Part shown: positions 1 through 7,009 of the stretch, one piece after another | Position numbering within the stretch: position 1 is the stretch's first letter | How the letters are laid out: every line of letters begins with the position of its first letter | Assembly: GCA_945860255.1 (NCBI GenBank) | Contig: CAMAQI010000066.1 | Span: forward strand, 1-11,094 | Direction of reading: 5' to 3' | From: Methylacidiphilum caldifontis | GTDB taxonomy: Bacteria; Verrucomicrobiota; Verrucomicrobiia; Methylacidiphilales; CAMAQI01 | DNA: 11,094 nt | Made by a program: the position numbers and the translations under genes | The notes under the pieces: generated by a model | What the model saw: the letters and a program-made list of their open reading frames with translations, nothing else | The model's database searches: none | What the model was told of the DNA's origin: nothing

Positions 1-18
1 GCCTCTCGTTGCAATTCT

Positions 19-975
19 CTACTTGAAAAACCGAGAGAGAATCGCCGGGGCAAACGGGAGGTTTCGGATCATCGATCTCAGATGAAAGCCCTCCCCGGCA
101 AAAGGAGAGCAGCCAAAAAAGAGGAGAAGAATCAAAACACTTTGCGGAAAAATAATCGTAAAGGTGAAATAGGAAAAAATATGAAAGAGAGCAACCCCTA
201 TCCCCCAAGCCCGATGCCATACTGGACGTGCGACAAACCAAAGGGAAGCAAATTGGAGATAAACCGCTCCTAATAAAAAGAGCCAACTCGGATAGGGATG
301 AGAGACAAACCAGGGGCCAAAAAGACTTTGTGTGTTTGTTTGTAAAAGTCGCTCCGCAACCATATAGGCCATCGCTTGTGGATGAAGGGCACTCATTTCC
401 CCATTCCATAGATGCAGGATCGTCCCTCCCAACTTCCCAATTCCAGCCATCGTGTAGGTCACTCCAATCAAAAGCTGCATCGCGACAAAAATCTGGATGA
501 CACGCTGCCTCCCCACTCTGCCTTGATTCACAGAAGGAAGAAAAATGAAAACAAAAGAGATTAAAACCCAATGATGAAGACTATGACCAATTTTTCCAAA
601 AGAATTATTAAAAGCGGCAAAAAAGAAAAAACCGAGAAAAGCCCAGACCCTTGCCCCTCGACTCTGAGGAAAAACAAATCCGATCACCGATCCACTTAAC
701 CAGAGAGCCAAGACCGACAATACCCCATCCCTTTGCTCCATCCAAGAGATCCATGAGACAGGCCAGAGAAGATCGGCTTTTCCCCGTCCGAGATAGCTAT
801 GCCACTCCGGAAGCTGAAAGGCGGCGAACATCACCATCACCGCATAAAAGGCTCGAATCAAAATCTGGATATGCTGAAACTCCCTCGTTTGCCGATGAAA
901 GAGGGAGACTCGATTTTCATAAGAACTCTCGCCTGAGAAAAAAGTTCGAATTTTCTTCAATGGAATTGATTTCAT
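19..975 (-). CDS. HTTM-like multi-pass membrane protein
   Basis: This 318-residue protein is strongly hydrophobic. Likely membrane segments lie near residues 37-54, 84-102, 108-123, 133-148, 157-179, 230-249, 256-275 and 278-290. The middle holds AGIGKLGG (177-184) followed by HLWNGEMSALHPQ (188-200), between two membrane segments. This recalls the K-L...W..G region of HTTM / vitamin K-dependent carboxylase-like proteins, so I call it HTTM-like. Family membership is inferred from pattern only, and no substrate or reaction can be assigned. The ATG start has a strong purine-rich ribosome site (AAGGGGAGA) a few bases upstream. The start overlaps the stop of the upstream gene by ATGA, so translation is probably coupled to that gene. 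It is the last gene of the minus-strand cluster, and only 18 bases remain downstream, so no terminator can be judged. It could instead be an unrelated integral membrane protein. Confidence 0.75.
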   Translation of the reverse strand: MKSIPLKKIRTFFSGESSYENRVSLFHRQTREFQHIQILIRAFYAVMVMFAAFQLPEWHSYLGRGKADLLWPVSWISWMEQRDGVLSVLALWLSGSVIGFVFPQSRGARVWAFLGFFFFAAFNNSFGKIGHSLHHWVLISFVFIFLPSVNQGRVGRQRVIQIFVAMQLLIGVTYTMAGIGKLGGTILHLWNGEMSALHPQAMAYMVAERLLQTNTQSLFGPWFVSHPYPSWLFLLGAVYLQFASLWFVARPVWHRAWGIGVALFHIFSYFTFTIIFPQSVLILLLFFGCSPFAGEGFHLRSMIRNLPFAPAILSRFFK

Positions 976-1442
976 GGTCTCCCCTTTTCAAAAAATCGGA
1001 TCGATTCCTCCCACTTCTTTCCTGTTTGGTATCGCTCCACAGGATCGTAGGTCATCTTCAGCAGCTCGTAGCGTTGAACTCGATGGATTTGATTCTCCTC
1101 AAGGGTCCTCCGCATTTGTTGAACTTCTGCTTCCTCTTGACGCTCATTGGCTCTCCCGATTTCATCAATCAATTTATTCGCAGAGACCGACTTCGGATTC
1201 GCATAGCCCTCTGCCGCTGCAAATAATATCGGAGGAACTAAATCTCGATCATCCACACGATGAATACGGATCGTATACCGAACATGAGTTTTTTGAGGAA
1301 TCTCGGCAAATAAAAACCAAGAAAAAACCGGAAAGATCTCGTTGCTTTTTTTCTTCGCAAGATCGAAGGTCAGAATCCCCGCAATCCCATAGGCGATAAG
1401 CCCGAGCAAAATAGCCCCCCAGATCCTCCGATAGCTTTTCAT
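972..1442 (-). CDS. small membrane-anchored protein, partner of HTTM-like protein
   Basis: I do not recognise a named family in this 156-residue protein. It has one clear N-terminal membrane segment (about residues 8-26) after a basic start (KSYRR), then a short aromatic stretch near 36-45. The rest is a soluble tail. Residues 80-130 are rich in Glu, Arg and Gln and probably helical. The tail is most likely periplasmic under the positive-inside rule, because the basic residues precede the anchor. The ATG is preceded by AGGG at suitable spacing. Its TGA overlaps the ATG of the HTTM-like gene in an ATGA junction, which suggests co-translation and a shared membrane task. It lies 50 bases downstream of holA on the same strand and is probably on the same transcript. 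The coding call is firm because of gene arrangement and start signals; the function is unknown. Confidence 0.72.
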   Translation of the reverse strand: MKSYRRIWGAILLGLIAYGIAGILTFDLAKKKSNEIFPVFSWFLFAEIPQKTHVRYTIRIHRVDDRDLVPPILFAAAEGYANPKSVSANKLIDEIGRANERQEEAEVQQMRRTLEENQIHRVQRYELLKMTYDPVERYQTGKKWEESIRFFEKGRP

Positions 1443-1492
1443 AATCCCTAGTAAACGTCAAAAACCACTTGCAATCAACTCTTATGATCGAG

Positions 1493-2569
1493 TTAAGCGA
1501 GGGAGATTACGAGCTGCTCGAGGATAAGTCGTTTATCACCCCCTGTGGTCAGGAGCTGACGGTGGGTTTGATAGAGGCGATCGACGGCTTGTCGCCAAAA
1601 AAGAGCCGGTTTCCGTTTTGTTTTCTCAGCGATTTTTGTCAGGAGGAAAAGACTGGTTGTTTCCCCTGTTTTTTTGCGAGGCAAAAGAGCCTCCCCAGCA
1701 GGAGTCACGGAAAGCTTACTAAATCGTCCCCCTCCGGAGAGAGAGGCCATTTTTTCTTCGATGAGTGAGGAGATTAAGGCGGCTTGACGAATTTGATTTC
1801 CCAGCAGAATGACGATTCCGACCTCTTTTCCTCCTTGGGCGCAGAGGGATTGAAGAAGCTCTAAGGCCGGTTTGATCTTTCCCGTAAGGACTGCGTCGCA
1901 GAAATCCCAAATAACGACTTCGCGGTTTCCATGGATCATCATTTTCACTTCCTCGAGCGTGACCTTCGGATCGAGGCCTTGATGGCCGCAGGCCAGTTTG
2001 TCGATCTCGATATGCCAAGCACGGGGATCCATGCCGATGACTTCAAAAATTCGTTCGGCGACTCCCTCTTCTGGTTTCATCCCTTGAGACTTGAGGAGGG
2101 ATTCAATTTGAAGGATTGCCTCTTCCGGATCTTTTTTTTCGTCAGGAAGATCAAAGACCTCCGTGGAAGCGAGGGCGCTGAGTTTTTTAAAAAAGGTACG
2201 TCGTTTATCGACGCCAATCGCGCTGATGACGAGATGAAGGGAGTTGCCATCGATCTTTTCGAGGATCGGCAGGAGGGTTTCGAGAAGTTCAAGAACCGAG
2301 GCCGATTTACCCGTAACCGTGTCTCCGAGGAAGCTGACGTTTTTCCACCAGATGACCTTTTTGCAGAATCCGAAGGGGAGAGTGAGAAGTGCTTCACGGA
2401 GCATACGGATCCGTTGGAGGGCCCCTTCGACATCATCGACGGCGGCATCGATGACTTCGAAATTAAATTCATCCTCAGGAGCGATTTTTGTCGTCAGAGC
2501 TTCCGTCGCTTTTTTGACAGCGAACTCATCGGAGCCAAAGAAGAAATGAATGGGAGAGGGGGAGGGCAT
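1493..2569 (-). CDS. holA: DNA polymerase III subunit delta
   Basis: HolA is the clamp-loader delta subunit. Within the tau/gamma-delta-delta' complex it binds and opens the beta sliding clamp so that it can be loaded on primed DNA. The 358-residue length is close to the usual 330-350. The N-terminus has the family pattern HFFFGSDEFAVKKA (about residues 8-21), the degenerate nucleotide-fold start of the delta subunit. The centre has DPRAWHIEIDKLA, matching the delta segment that usually reads NDL..L..EIEKL. The C-terminal third (GKEVGIVILLGNQIRQ, then LLTKIAEKTKRKPALFW and RLYQTHRQLLTTGGDKRLILEQLV) matches the helical collar that oligomerises the loader. The upstream bases are pyrimidine-rich (CTCCTCTCCTT before ATG), so no normal Shine-Dalgarno is present. 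It follows the HDOD gene by 33 bases and probably shares its transcript. Confidence 0.92.
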   Translation of the reverse strand: MPSPSPIHFFFGSDEFAVKKATEALTTKIAPEDEFNFEVIDAAVDDVEGALQRIRMLREALLTLPFGFCKKVIWWKNVSFLGDTVTGKSASVLELLETLLPILEKIDGNSLHLVISAIGVDKRRTFFKKLSALASTEVFDLPDEKKDPEEAILQIESLLKSQGMKPEEGVAERIFEVIGMDPRAWHIEIDKLACGHQGLDPKVTLEEVKMMIHGNREVVIWDFCDAVLTGKIKPALELLQSLCAQGGKEVGIVILLGNQIRQAALISSLIEEKMASLSGGGRFSKLSVTPAGEALLPRKKTGETTSLFLLTKIAEKTKRKPALFWRQAVDRLYQTHRQLLTTGGDKRLILEQLVISLA

Positions 2570-2602
2570 AAGGAGAGGAGTTTAGGAATCGAGACGAAGT
2601 GG

Positions 2603-3487
2603 TTACCCGAAGGAGACCCCTTTGCCTGGCCCTGCGCTAATGGCATTCAGAATCTTTTCGGCAGCCATTAGAATCTTCGGCATCGCGATCTCCATCATCT
2701 CTGGGGTAAGCCCGACCTGTGCAAAAACGGTTTCATCCAGTTCAGTTGTGAAGCCCTCTTCACCGACTCCAACTCCGAGTTGGAGGGAGAGATGTTTTGC
2801 GGCATGAACATGAGCGATAAGCGGGAGATATTCATGAGCGGCGAGACTTGGACGAGGATAGTAGAGAGCCGTTTGAATGAGATTTTGTGGGTAAGACCAA
2901 CTTTCGAGGAGAATGCCACCAACATCAGTGTGATCGTAACCGAAAATGACTTTTTCTGATTCGCGCCAACTACATTGATTATCCCGTTGATGGAGCCGAA
3001 CCTCCTCAAAGGAGTCGGCACAGGAATAAGCTAATGCTAGTTTTCCAACATCATGGAGGAGTCCGGCAAGGTAGGCCACATCTGGGGGAACTTTTCCACT
3101 CTCTTTGGCGATAATTTCAGCGGCGATCGCGACGCAGAGAGAGTGTTTACAAAGATCTCCCGCTTCCCACCCATACCCCCCTGTCACGGTGTTGGAGAGC
3201 CATCGACCGGCAATCGTTAGACTGGCGACTTTAAAAATCTCTCGATTTCCTAAGCGGAGTAAAGCGTTACGAAGGGTGTCACATTTTGTGTCTCCAAAAA
3301 AAGCGGAATTAGCCGTCCGCAAAATAGCGCTGGAGAGTCCAGCATCTTTTTTGATGAGTGCCTCTGTCTCTTCAACCGTTGTATCAGGATTGAGAAGAGC
3401 GGTTTGGAGTTTGGGTAAAAGCCATGGCGCGGCCGGAAGAGATTTTGCCATTTCACAGACGATTTGGAGGGGAAGTGGATCGCTCAT
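2603..3487 (-). CDS. HDOD domain signalling protein
   Basis: This is a 294-residue single-domain HDOD protein. The N-terminal part, LPKLQTALLNPDTTVEETEALIKKDAGLSSAILRTANSAFFG (about residues 24-65), is the characteristic HDOD opening, with its run of helices ahead of the HD-like core. AGLLHDVGKL follows at 141-150. His115, the His145-Asp146 pair and His186 are all present, so more HD-type metal-ligand residues survive than in many HDOD proteins. HDOD proteins are usually signalling or scaffold proteins in motility, chemotaxis and stress control rather than proven phosphodiesterases. Its ATG overlaps the cheD stop codon by ATGA, so it is translationally coupled to cheD. That pairing suggests a chemosensory or signalling role, which is inference. 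The C-terminal tail after residue 240 is short and has no second domain. Confidence 0.9.
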   Translation of the reverse strand: MSDPLPLQIVCEMAKSLPAAPWLLPKLQTALLNPDTTVEETEALIKKDAGLSSAILRTANSAFFGDTKCDTLRNALLRLGNREIFKVASLTIAGRWLSNTVTGGYGWEAGDLCKHSLCVAIAAEIIAKESGKVPPDVAYLAGLLHDVGKLALAYSCADSFEEVRLHQRDNQCSWRESEKVIFGYDHTDVGGILLESWSYPQNLIQTALYYPRPSLAAHEYLPLIAHVHAAKHLSLQLGVGVGEEGFTTELDETVFAQVGLTPEMMEIAMPKILMAAEKILNAISAGPGKGVSFG

Positions 3488-3963
3488 CGGACAAAGACCT
3501 CTAGATTCGGAGTTTTAACCGCAACCAATCCATCACTGAGACGGAATTTGATTGTTCGATTGTACTGTCCCCCTGTTTCATTACAAAGAACAGGGATTCG
3601 ACATTGTTCTGCAAGGGCAAGAAAGGCAGTGACGTTTCGACTTCCAATTTTAAAAAAGCTATCTGCTTGCATGACTTGAGCCCCTCCAAAAAGTTTACAC
3701 TGACAGGATTCTGGGTTTCCTCCCATTTGTCGTAATTTTTCGAAGAAATCTTGCATCCCCGTATCGACAAACATCGCCCTTTTTTCGGTTGCTTTACCGT
3801 GGATTTTTGAGTCGGGAAGCATCGCATGAAGCATCCCTCCGACTTTTTTGACAGGATCCCAGAGAGTCACTCCAATACAAGAACCGAGCGCGAAGGTAGT
3901 GATTACCGTATCTTCACGATTCGAGACCTGAAGATCTCCGACCCCTACGATGATTTCACTCAA
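3484..3963 (-). CDS. cheD: CheD-type chemoreceptor glutamine deamidase
   Basis: CheD deamidates specific glutamines in methyl-accepting chemotaxis proteins and, in some bacteria, works with CheC in adaptation. From the TTG start proposed here the protein has 159 residues, a typical CheD length. ALGSC gives the catalytic Cys29. GGMLHAMLP gives His46, and Thr23 lies at the third active-site position known in CheD (Thr-Cys-His). The later LFGGAQV motif (91-97) and the GSRN segment (107-110) are also family features. I chose TTG at 3963 because AGGA sits six bases upstream and the protein then opens with SEIIVGVGDLQVS, as CheD proteins do. A GTG at 4017 in the same frame would begin inside the tRNA and add unrelated residues. 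No che or receptor genes appear in the window. It is coupled to the HDOD gene and lies 22 bases behind a tRNA. Confidence 0.9.
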   Translation of the reverse strand: MSEIIVGVGDLQVSNREDTVITTFALGSCIGVTLWDPVKKVGGMLHAMLPDSKIHGKATEKRAMFVDTGMQDFFEKLRQMGGNPESCQCKLFGGAQVMQADSFFKIGSRNVTAFLALAEQCRIPVLCNETGGQYNRTIKFRLSDGLVAVKTPNLEVFVR

Positions 3964-3969
3964 AGATAT

Positions 3970-3973
3970 TCCT
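3970..3973 (-). promoter_or_regulatory. Shine-Dalgarno that fixes the cheD TTG start
   Basis: On the minus strand AGGA is followed by six bases (ATATCT) and then TTG. The site lies between the tRNA 3' end (3986) and the cheD coding region. This is the main reason for preferring the TTG over the in-frame GTG inside the tRNA. Confidence 0.6.
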
Positions 3974-3985
3974 GGTTGTATTGTC

Positions 3986-4057
3986 AGCCGCTTATCGGAT
4001 TTGAACCGATGACCCACGCATTACGAATGCGTTGCTCTACCCCTGAGCTAAAGCGGC
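3986..4057 (-). tRNA. tRNA-Thr (anticodon CGT)
   Basis: A full cloverleaf can be drawn on the minus strand. The 7-bp acceptor stem is GCCGCTT with AAGCGGC. The D arm is GCTC/GAGC around AGGGGTA. The anticodon stem is ACGCA/TGCGT with loop TTCGTAA, giving anticodon CGT, which reads ACG (Thr). The variable loop is GGGTC. The T arm is ATCGG/CCGAT around TTCAAAT. All stems pair perfectly. The discriminator base is T (U), and no CCA is encoded, so the end must be added by CCA transferase. The length is 72 bases including the discriminator. It lies about ten bases downstream of a good minus-strand promoter and 22 bases upstream of cheD, so processing from a longer tRNA-cheD transcript is likely. 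Confidence 0.95.
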
Positions 4058-4069
4058 ATGATTATCTCC

Positions 4070-4098
4070 TTGGAATTTAATCCATTATTCACTAAAAT
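4070..4098 (+). promoter_or_regulatory. sigma-70-like promoter for the solute-binding protein gene
   Basis: TTGGAA (4070-4075), a 17-base spacer and TAAAAT (4093-4098) form a good housekeeping-type promoter facing right. Transcription would start near 4105, giving a leader of roughly 40 bases before the ATG at 4145. It overlaps the oppositely facing promoter almost completely. Assigned by consensus only. Confidence 0.5.
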
Positions 4099-4102
4099 CC
4101 AA
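4074..4102 (-). promoter_or_regulatory. sigma-70-like promoter for tRNA-Thr and the cheD cluster
   Basis: Read on the minus strand, TTGGAT (4097-4102), a 17-base spacer and TAAATT (4074-4079) face left. Transcription would start near 4067, about ten bases ahead of the mature tRNA 5' end, which suits a tRNA leader. No other clear promoter is visible before cheD, so this one probably serves the whole minus-strand cluster. Confidence 0.5.
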
Positions 4103-4144
4103 GAGAAATTCTTAAATTGCAGCGATCGCACTTAAGTAAAAGTT

Positions 4145-5404
4145 ATGACAACACCTAAGAAATGGATGGGGTGGGGGTTTTCACTCGTTTTGGGTGTTGG
4201 AATTTTATTTGTTTTTCTTTTTCCTAAAAAGGAGAGCGCTTCAGTAGAAAAATTACAGTTTGTGACCCCCTCGATTTCCAGTTTAACTCCGACCTTACGT
4301 CTGAACGGTTTTGGATCTAAAGGGGAGGAACAATTTTGGCGTGAGAAAGTCCATGAGTTTGAAGTCGAAAATAAATGCGCCGTTCTTGTTCAATGGAATC
4401 CGGATGAGGAGAGTTATGAGAAGCAACTTCGAAGCGGTCAGGAATCATGGGATCTCGTGATGGTTTCAGATACTGCTCTCGAGAATTTACATCAAGCCAA
4501 TCGACTCACCCCTCTCTCGCTCCCTCCGGAGATTGAGTCAAAGATGATTCCCCGAGTATTGTCCCTTTTTCGGCGTGGAGATTATTATGAGGCGATCCCT
4601 TATCAATTTTCAACCTTTGCCCTCTATTATAATAAACAGATCTTTGATCGGCGTGGAATTGCCTACCCCGATGATCACTGGAGTTGGGAGGATCTCCTGG
4701 CGATTTCTCGAGGGCTTTATAGCGATCCTCAATCGGGAAGAGGATGTTACGGGGTTGAGATTGATTGGAGTTGGAAGTTGCTTAATATTTTTGCAGGTCA
4801 ATCAGGGGAGCTTCTTTTTTTGACTCCCTTGATGATGAGCCCCGATCCGGAGCGATCGACGGTTCTTGGAGTGCAGTGGCTGATTGATCTTGGCCAGAAT
4901 TATGCGATTGATGTTGCTTATCCTGAGGCAGCGGAATTAAGTCACTTTGAGAAAGGAGAGGCCGCAATGGCTGTAACGGGGGTCGCCTTGATGAATCGAC
5001 TGAAGATCCATCACGAGTTTGTCTGGGGAGTCACCGCTTTACCGAGAGGAAAACTGAAGTCGAATCATCTCAGCGCACAGGGATGGGGGGTTTGGGGGAA
5101 GTCGAAACAACGCGAGCTTGCTTATGCTCTTCTCCTCAAGCTTGTTCAGCAAGCGGTTCCTTTTGGGGGACTCCCCGTTTATCAGCCGGACATTAAAGAG
5201 TTGAGTTTCCCCCCAGAATCTTTTTTCTACGATGGGATTGCGAACGCAAACCCTCTCACCCCCCATCCTCATTTCTTTTATTGGAAAGAGCGAGTTAAAA
5301 TGCGTTGGGGAGAAATGTTGAGTAGCATCGGCACCTCCGCTTCGGTTTGGATGGATACGATCAATAATGAGATTCAAAGTTACGAGGAACAAGCGAAGAA
5401 ATGA
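4145..5404 (+). CDS. extracellular solute-binding protein, family 1
   Basis: These 419 residues match the family-1 (MalE/UgpB-like) binding proteins of ABC importers, which capture sugars or related solutes outside the inner membrane. Residues 10-26 form one hydrophobic segment, a signal anchor or signal peptide. No lipobox cysteine is seen, so it is not an obvious lipoprotein. The domain starts with the strand TLRLNGFGS (50-58). The hinge-side motif IPYQFSTFALYYNKQIFDRRG (151-171), followed by WSWEDLLAISR (179-189), is diagnostic. Later, FEKGEAAMAVTGVALMNRL matches the usual 'F..GkaAM...G' segment. No permease or ATPase gene is adjacent, so it is an orphan here. There is no clear Shine-Dalgarno before the ATG; a promoter lies at 4070-4098. 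Its TGA overlaps the ATG of nth. The ligand cannot be told from sequence. Confidence 0.85.
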   Translation: MTTPKKWMGWGFSLVLGVGILFVFLFPKKESASVEKLQFVTPSISSLTPTLRLNGFGSKGEEQFWREKVHEFEVENKCAVLVQWNPDEESYEKQLRSGQESWDLVMVSDTALENLHQANRLTPLSLPPEIESKMIPRVLSLFRRGDYYEAIPYQFSTFALYYNKQIFDRRGIAYPDDHWSWEDLLAISRGLYSDPQSGRGCYGVEIDWSWKLLNIFAGQSGELLFLTPLMMSPDPERSTVLGVQWLIDLGQNYAIDVAYPEAAELSHFEKGEAAMAVTGVALMNRLKIHHEFVWGVTALPRGKLKSNHLSAQGWGVWGKSKQRELAYALLLKLVQQAVPFGGLPVYQPDIKELSFPPESFFYDGIANANPLTPHPHFFYWKERVKMRWGEMLSSIGTSASVWMDTINNEIQSYEEQAKK

Positions 5405-6069
5405 GAGCGATCAAAAAACCGTCTAAGGCGATCAAGGAAAAGCTTCGTCGAACCGAACGATTGATCGAGACTCTCAAGAAAGCCTATCCTGAGGCTCATT
5501 GTGAGCTTGATTATACAACCCCCTTAGAGCTTCTGATTGCGACGATTCTCTCGGCGCAATGTACGGATGTGTTGGTGAATCAAGTGACTCCCGCTTTATT
5601 TAAGAAATATAAACAGGCAAAAGATTATGCAGTGGCTCCGCTTGCCGATCTGGAAAATGACTTGAAACGGATCGGTCTTTTTCGTAGCAAAGCCAAAAAT
5701 ATAAAGGCCTGCTGCACCGTCCTCCGCGACCGCTATCGGGGGGAAGTCCCGCAAACTTTAGAGGAGTTGATTGAGCTTGGGGGGGTGGGACGCAAAACCG
5801 CCAATGTCGTATTGGGAAATGCTTTTGGGATATCCAGCGGAGTGGTCGTCGATACACATGTCAGCCGACTTTCGCAGCGCATGGGATTAACCAAAGAAAC
5901 CGATCCGAAGAAAATTGAGATCGATTTGATGGCTTTGGTGAGAAAAGAGGAGTGGACGATTTTTTCCCATTGGATGATTTGGCACGGTCGACGTCGCTGT
6001 AAGGCGAGGAATCCCGACTGCGCGCAGTGTGAGTGGGAGAGGCATTGCTTAAAGCGGAATGTAGAATAG
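5401..6069 (+). CDS. nth: endonuclease III
   Basis: Nth is a base-excision-repair DNA glycosylase and AP lyase that removes oxidised pyrimidines. The 222-residue protein is full length. ATILSAQCTDVLVN (47-60) is the family N-terminal helix. The helix-hairpin-helix is LGGVGRKTANVVL (126-138), with the catalytic Lys132. Asp151 follows in VVVDTHVSRL. Four cysteines at 200, 207, 210 and 216 give the C-X6-C-X2-C-X5-C ligand pattern of the [4Fe-4S] cluster. The spacing from Lys to Asp is one residue longer than in the E. coli enzyme. Its ATG overlaps the stop of the solute-binding protein gene (ATGA), so it depends on upstream translation. I find no clear hairpin terminator after it; a dispersed repeat starts about 80 bases downstream. 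Confidence 0.96.
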   Translation: MRAIKKPSKAIKEKLRRTERLIETLKKAYPEAHCELDYTTPLELLIATILSAQCTDVLVNQVTPALFKKYKQAKDYAVAPLADLENDLKRIGLFRSKAKNIKACCTVLRDRYRGEVPQTLEELIELGGVGRKTANVVLGNAFGISSGVVVDTHVSRLSQRMGLTKETDPKKIEIDLMALVRKEEWTIFSHWMIWHGRRRCKARNPDCAQCEWERHCLKRNVE

Positions 6070-6151
6070 TTTGGGTTGCTCCCTTTTGAAAAAAATCAAG
6101 AAATCTCTAAGGAAGGCTGGAAAGCAGGAAATACCGAGATTTTTCAATAAA

Positions 6152-6243
6152 ATTCATAAATCGGAACTCAATGCGATGTAAATGGGAGGAGAAATGTTTT
6201 CATGAACGATAAATCCTTGGCTTCGGTCTTTGACCGATTTATG
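6152..6243 (+). repeat. dispersed ~90-bp repeat, copy 1 (inverted ends)
   Basis: This copy starts ATTCATAAATCGG and ends GACCGATTTATG. Its 10-base ends, CATAAATCGG (6155-6164) and CCGATTTATG (6234-6243), are perfect inverted repeats. It shares a run of more than 25 identical bases at its left end with copy 3 and the CTTTGACCGATTTA right end. Near the right end CGGTC-TTT-GACCG forms a small perfect hairpin. It fills half of the nth-HAD interval and ends ten bases before the HAD start codon. No target-site duplication is evident. Confidence 0.8.
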
Positions 6244-6252
6244 TTATCATAA

Positions 6253-6903
6253 ATGATTTATCAAAATCTTATTTTCGATCTCGATGGAACGTTGGTCGAT
6301 TCTCTTCCTGGGATTCACACCTCGATGCAAGCGGCGATCGACCAAGTCTTGCCGGGGGAGGTGATGCCGGAAATGCGGCAGGTCGTCGGTCCACCCTTGC
6401 TTCAGATGTTTCAAAAGATGTGGCCGGAGTTGAGTCAGGAAAAGTTGGAGAAACTCGTGATTTTTTTTCGAGAGGACTATGATCGTCGTGGATTTCTGAA
6501 GACCGAACGATATCCCCATGTGATCGAGGTTTTATCAGCACTCAAGCAAGAGGGGTATCACCTCTATCTTTTGACGAATAAACCGAAAATTCCGACGGAA
6601 CTCATCCTTAAGCATTTGGGATTAGATCATTTTTTCATTGATCAGATAAGTCCTGACTCACTGAATCCTGCCTTTACCGAAAAAGCCGAGGGCCTCCGTC
6701 ATTTAGTGAAGCATTATGGCATGGATCTCAAGCAGAGCGTGATGATCGGCGACTCCTCCGACGATGCCTTGGCGGCAAAGGAAGTGGGGATGAAGTTTAT
6801 CGCCGCAGAATATGGCTATGGAGAGGTTCTTAAAAAAAGCGAGTTTTCAGGGGAAGCAAAAATTCAGAATATCATGCAATTAGTAGACCGAGTGTGTAAT
6901 TGA
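6253..6903 (+). CDS. HAD-superfamily phosphatase, phosphoglycolate-phosphatase-like
   Basis: This is a 216-residue HAD hydrolase of the Gph/PGP type. It is a soluble phosphatase for small phosphorylated metabolites, perhaps 2-phosphoglycolate. Motif I is FDLDGTLVDS with nucleophile Asp9 and acid Asp11. The cap domain spans about residues 18-85. Motif II is LLTNKP (Thr108). The motif III lysine is probably Lys144 in FTEKAEGL. Motif IV is MIGDSSDDALAA (Asp167 and Asp170/171). An in-frame TAA lies directly before the ATG, so the start is fixed; no Shine-Dalgarno is seen. Its last codons and stop overlap the antisense end of the broken vapC. The tail after VDRV may therefore come from the rearrangement. 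The substrate is unproven, and pyrophosphatase or beta-phosphoglucomutase-like activity is possible. Confidence 0.88.
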   Translation: MIYQNLIFDLDGTLVDSLPGIHTSMQAAIDQVLPGEVMPEMRQVVGPPLLQMFQKMWPELSQEKLEKLVIFFREDYDRRGFLKTERYPHVIEVLSALKQEGYHLYLLTNKPKIPTELILKHLGLDHFFIDQISPDSLNPAFTEKAEGLRHLVKHYGMDLKQSVMIGDSSDDALAAKEVGMKFIAAEYGYGEVLKKSEFSGEAKIQNIMQLVDRVCN

Positions 6904-7002
6904 AGAGATGACGACAGTACCCGGATCGTGCTGCTTGATGATTTTAAAATCCTCAGGATTTTTTCCCCGGAGAATATTGATACAAATGCAGGTATCGAGC
7001 AT
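6880..7002 (-). pseudogene. vapC: truncated VapC-type PIN toxin
   Basis: From ATG at 7002 the frame gives 40 residues starting MLDTCICINILRGK and reaching GTVVISSIT before ending HSVY-stop. This matches the first strands of VapC PIN-domain RNases, which begin 'MLDTNICI.iiRg' and continue '...iSsIT..EL.yG'. VapC toxins cleave RNA and normally have about 130 residues. The frame is lost just where the conserved glutamate would follow, so two of the metal-binding acidic positions are missing and the product cannot be active. The remnant runs into the 3' end of the HAD gene, consistent with a deletion junction near 6890. It starts seven bases after the vapB stop codon, the usual vapBC layout. Assignment rests on motif recognition. 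Confidence 0.72.
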
Positions 7003-7009
7003 TAATCGA

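Noticed and set aside
82..1399. Long plus-strand open frames opposite the HTTM-like and partner genes
   Set aside because: They are antisense shadows with Ser/Arg/Pro-rich, low-complexity translations and no family features.
1931..2671. 246-codon plus-strand frame opposite holA
   Set aside because: It is the antisense of holA and HDOD codons; the Asp/Glu/Phe-rich translation resembles no protein, whereas holA is clearly real.
3964..4017. GTG start for cheD at 4017
   Set aside because: It lies inside the tRNA gene. The TTG at 3963 has an AGGA at proper spacing and gives the normal CheD N-terminus.
6070..6151. Terminator after nth
   Set aside because: I find no GC-rich hairpin followed by a T-run in this stretch.
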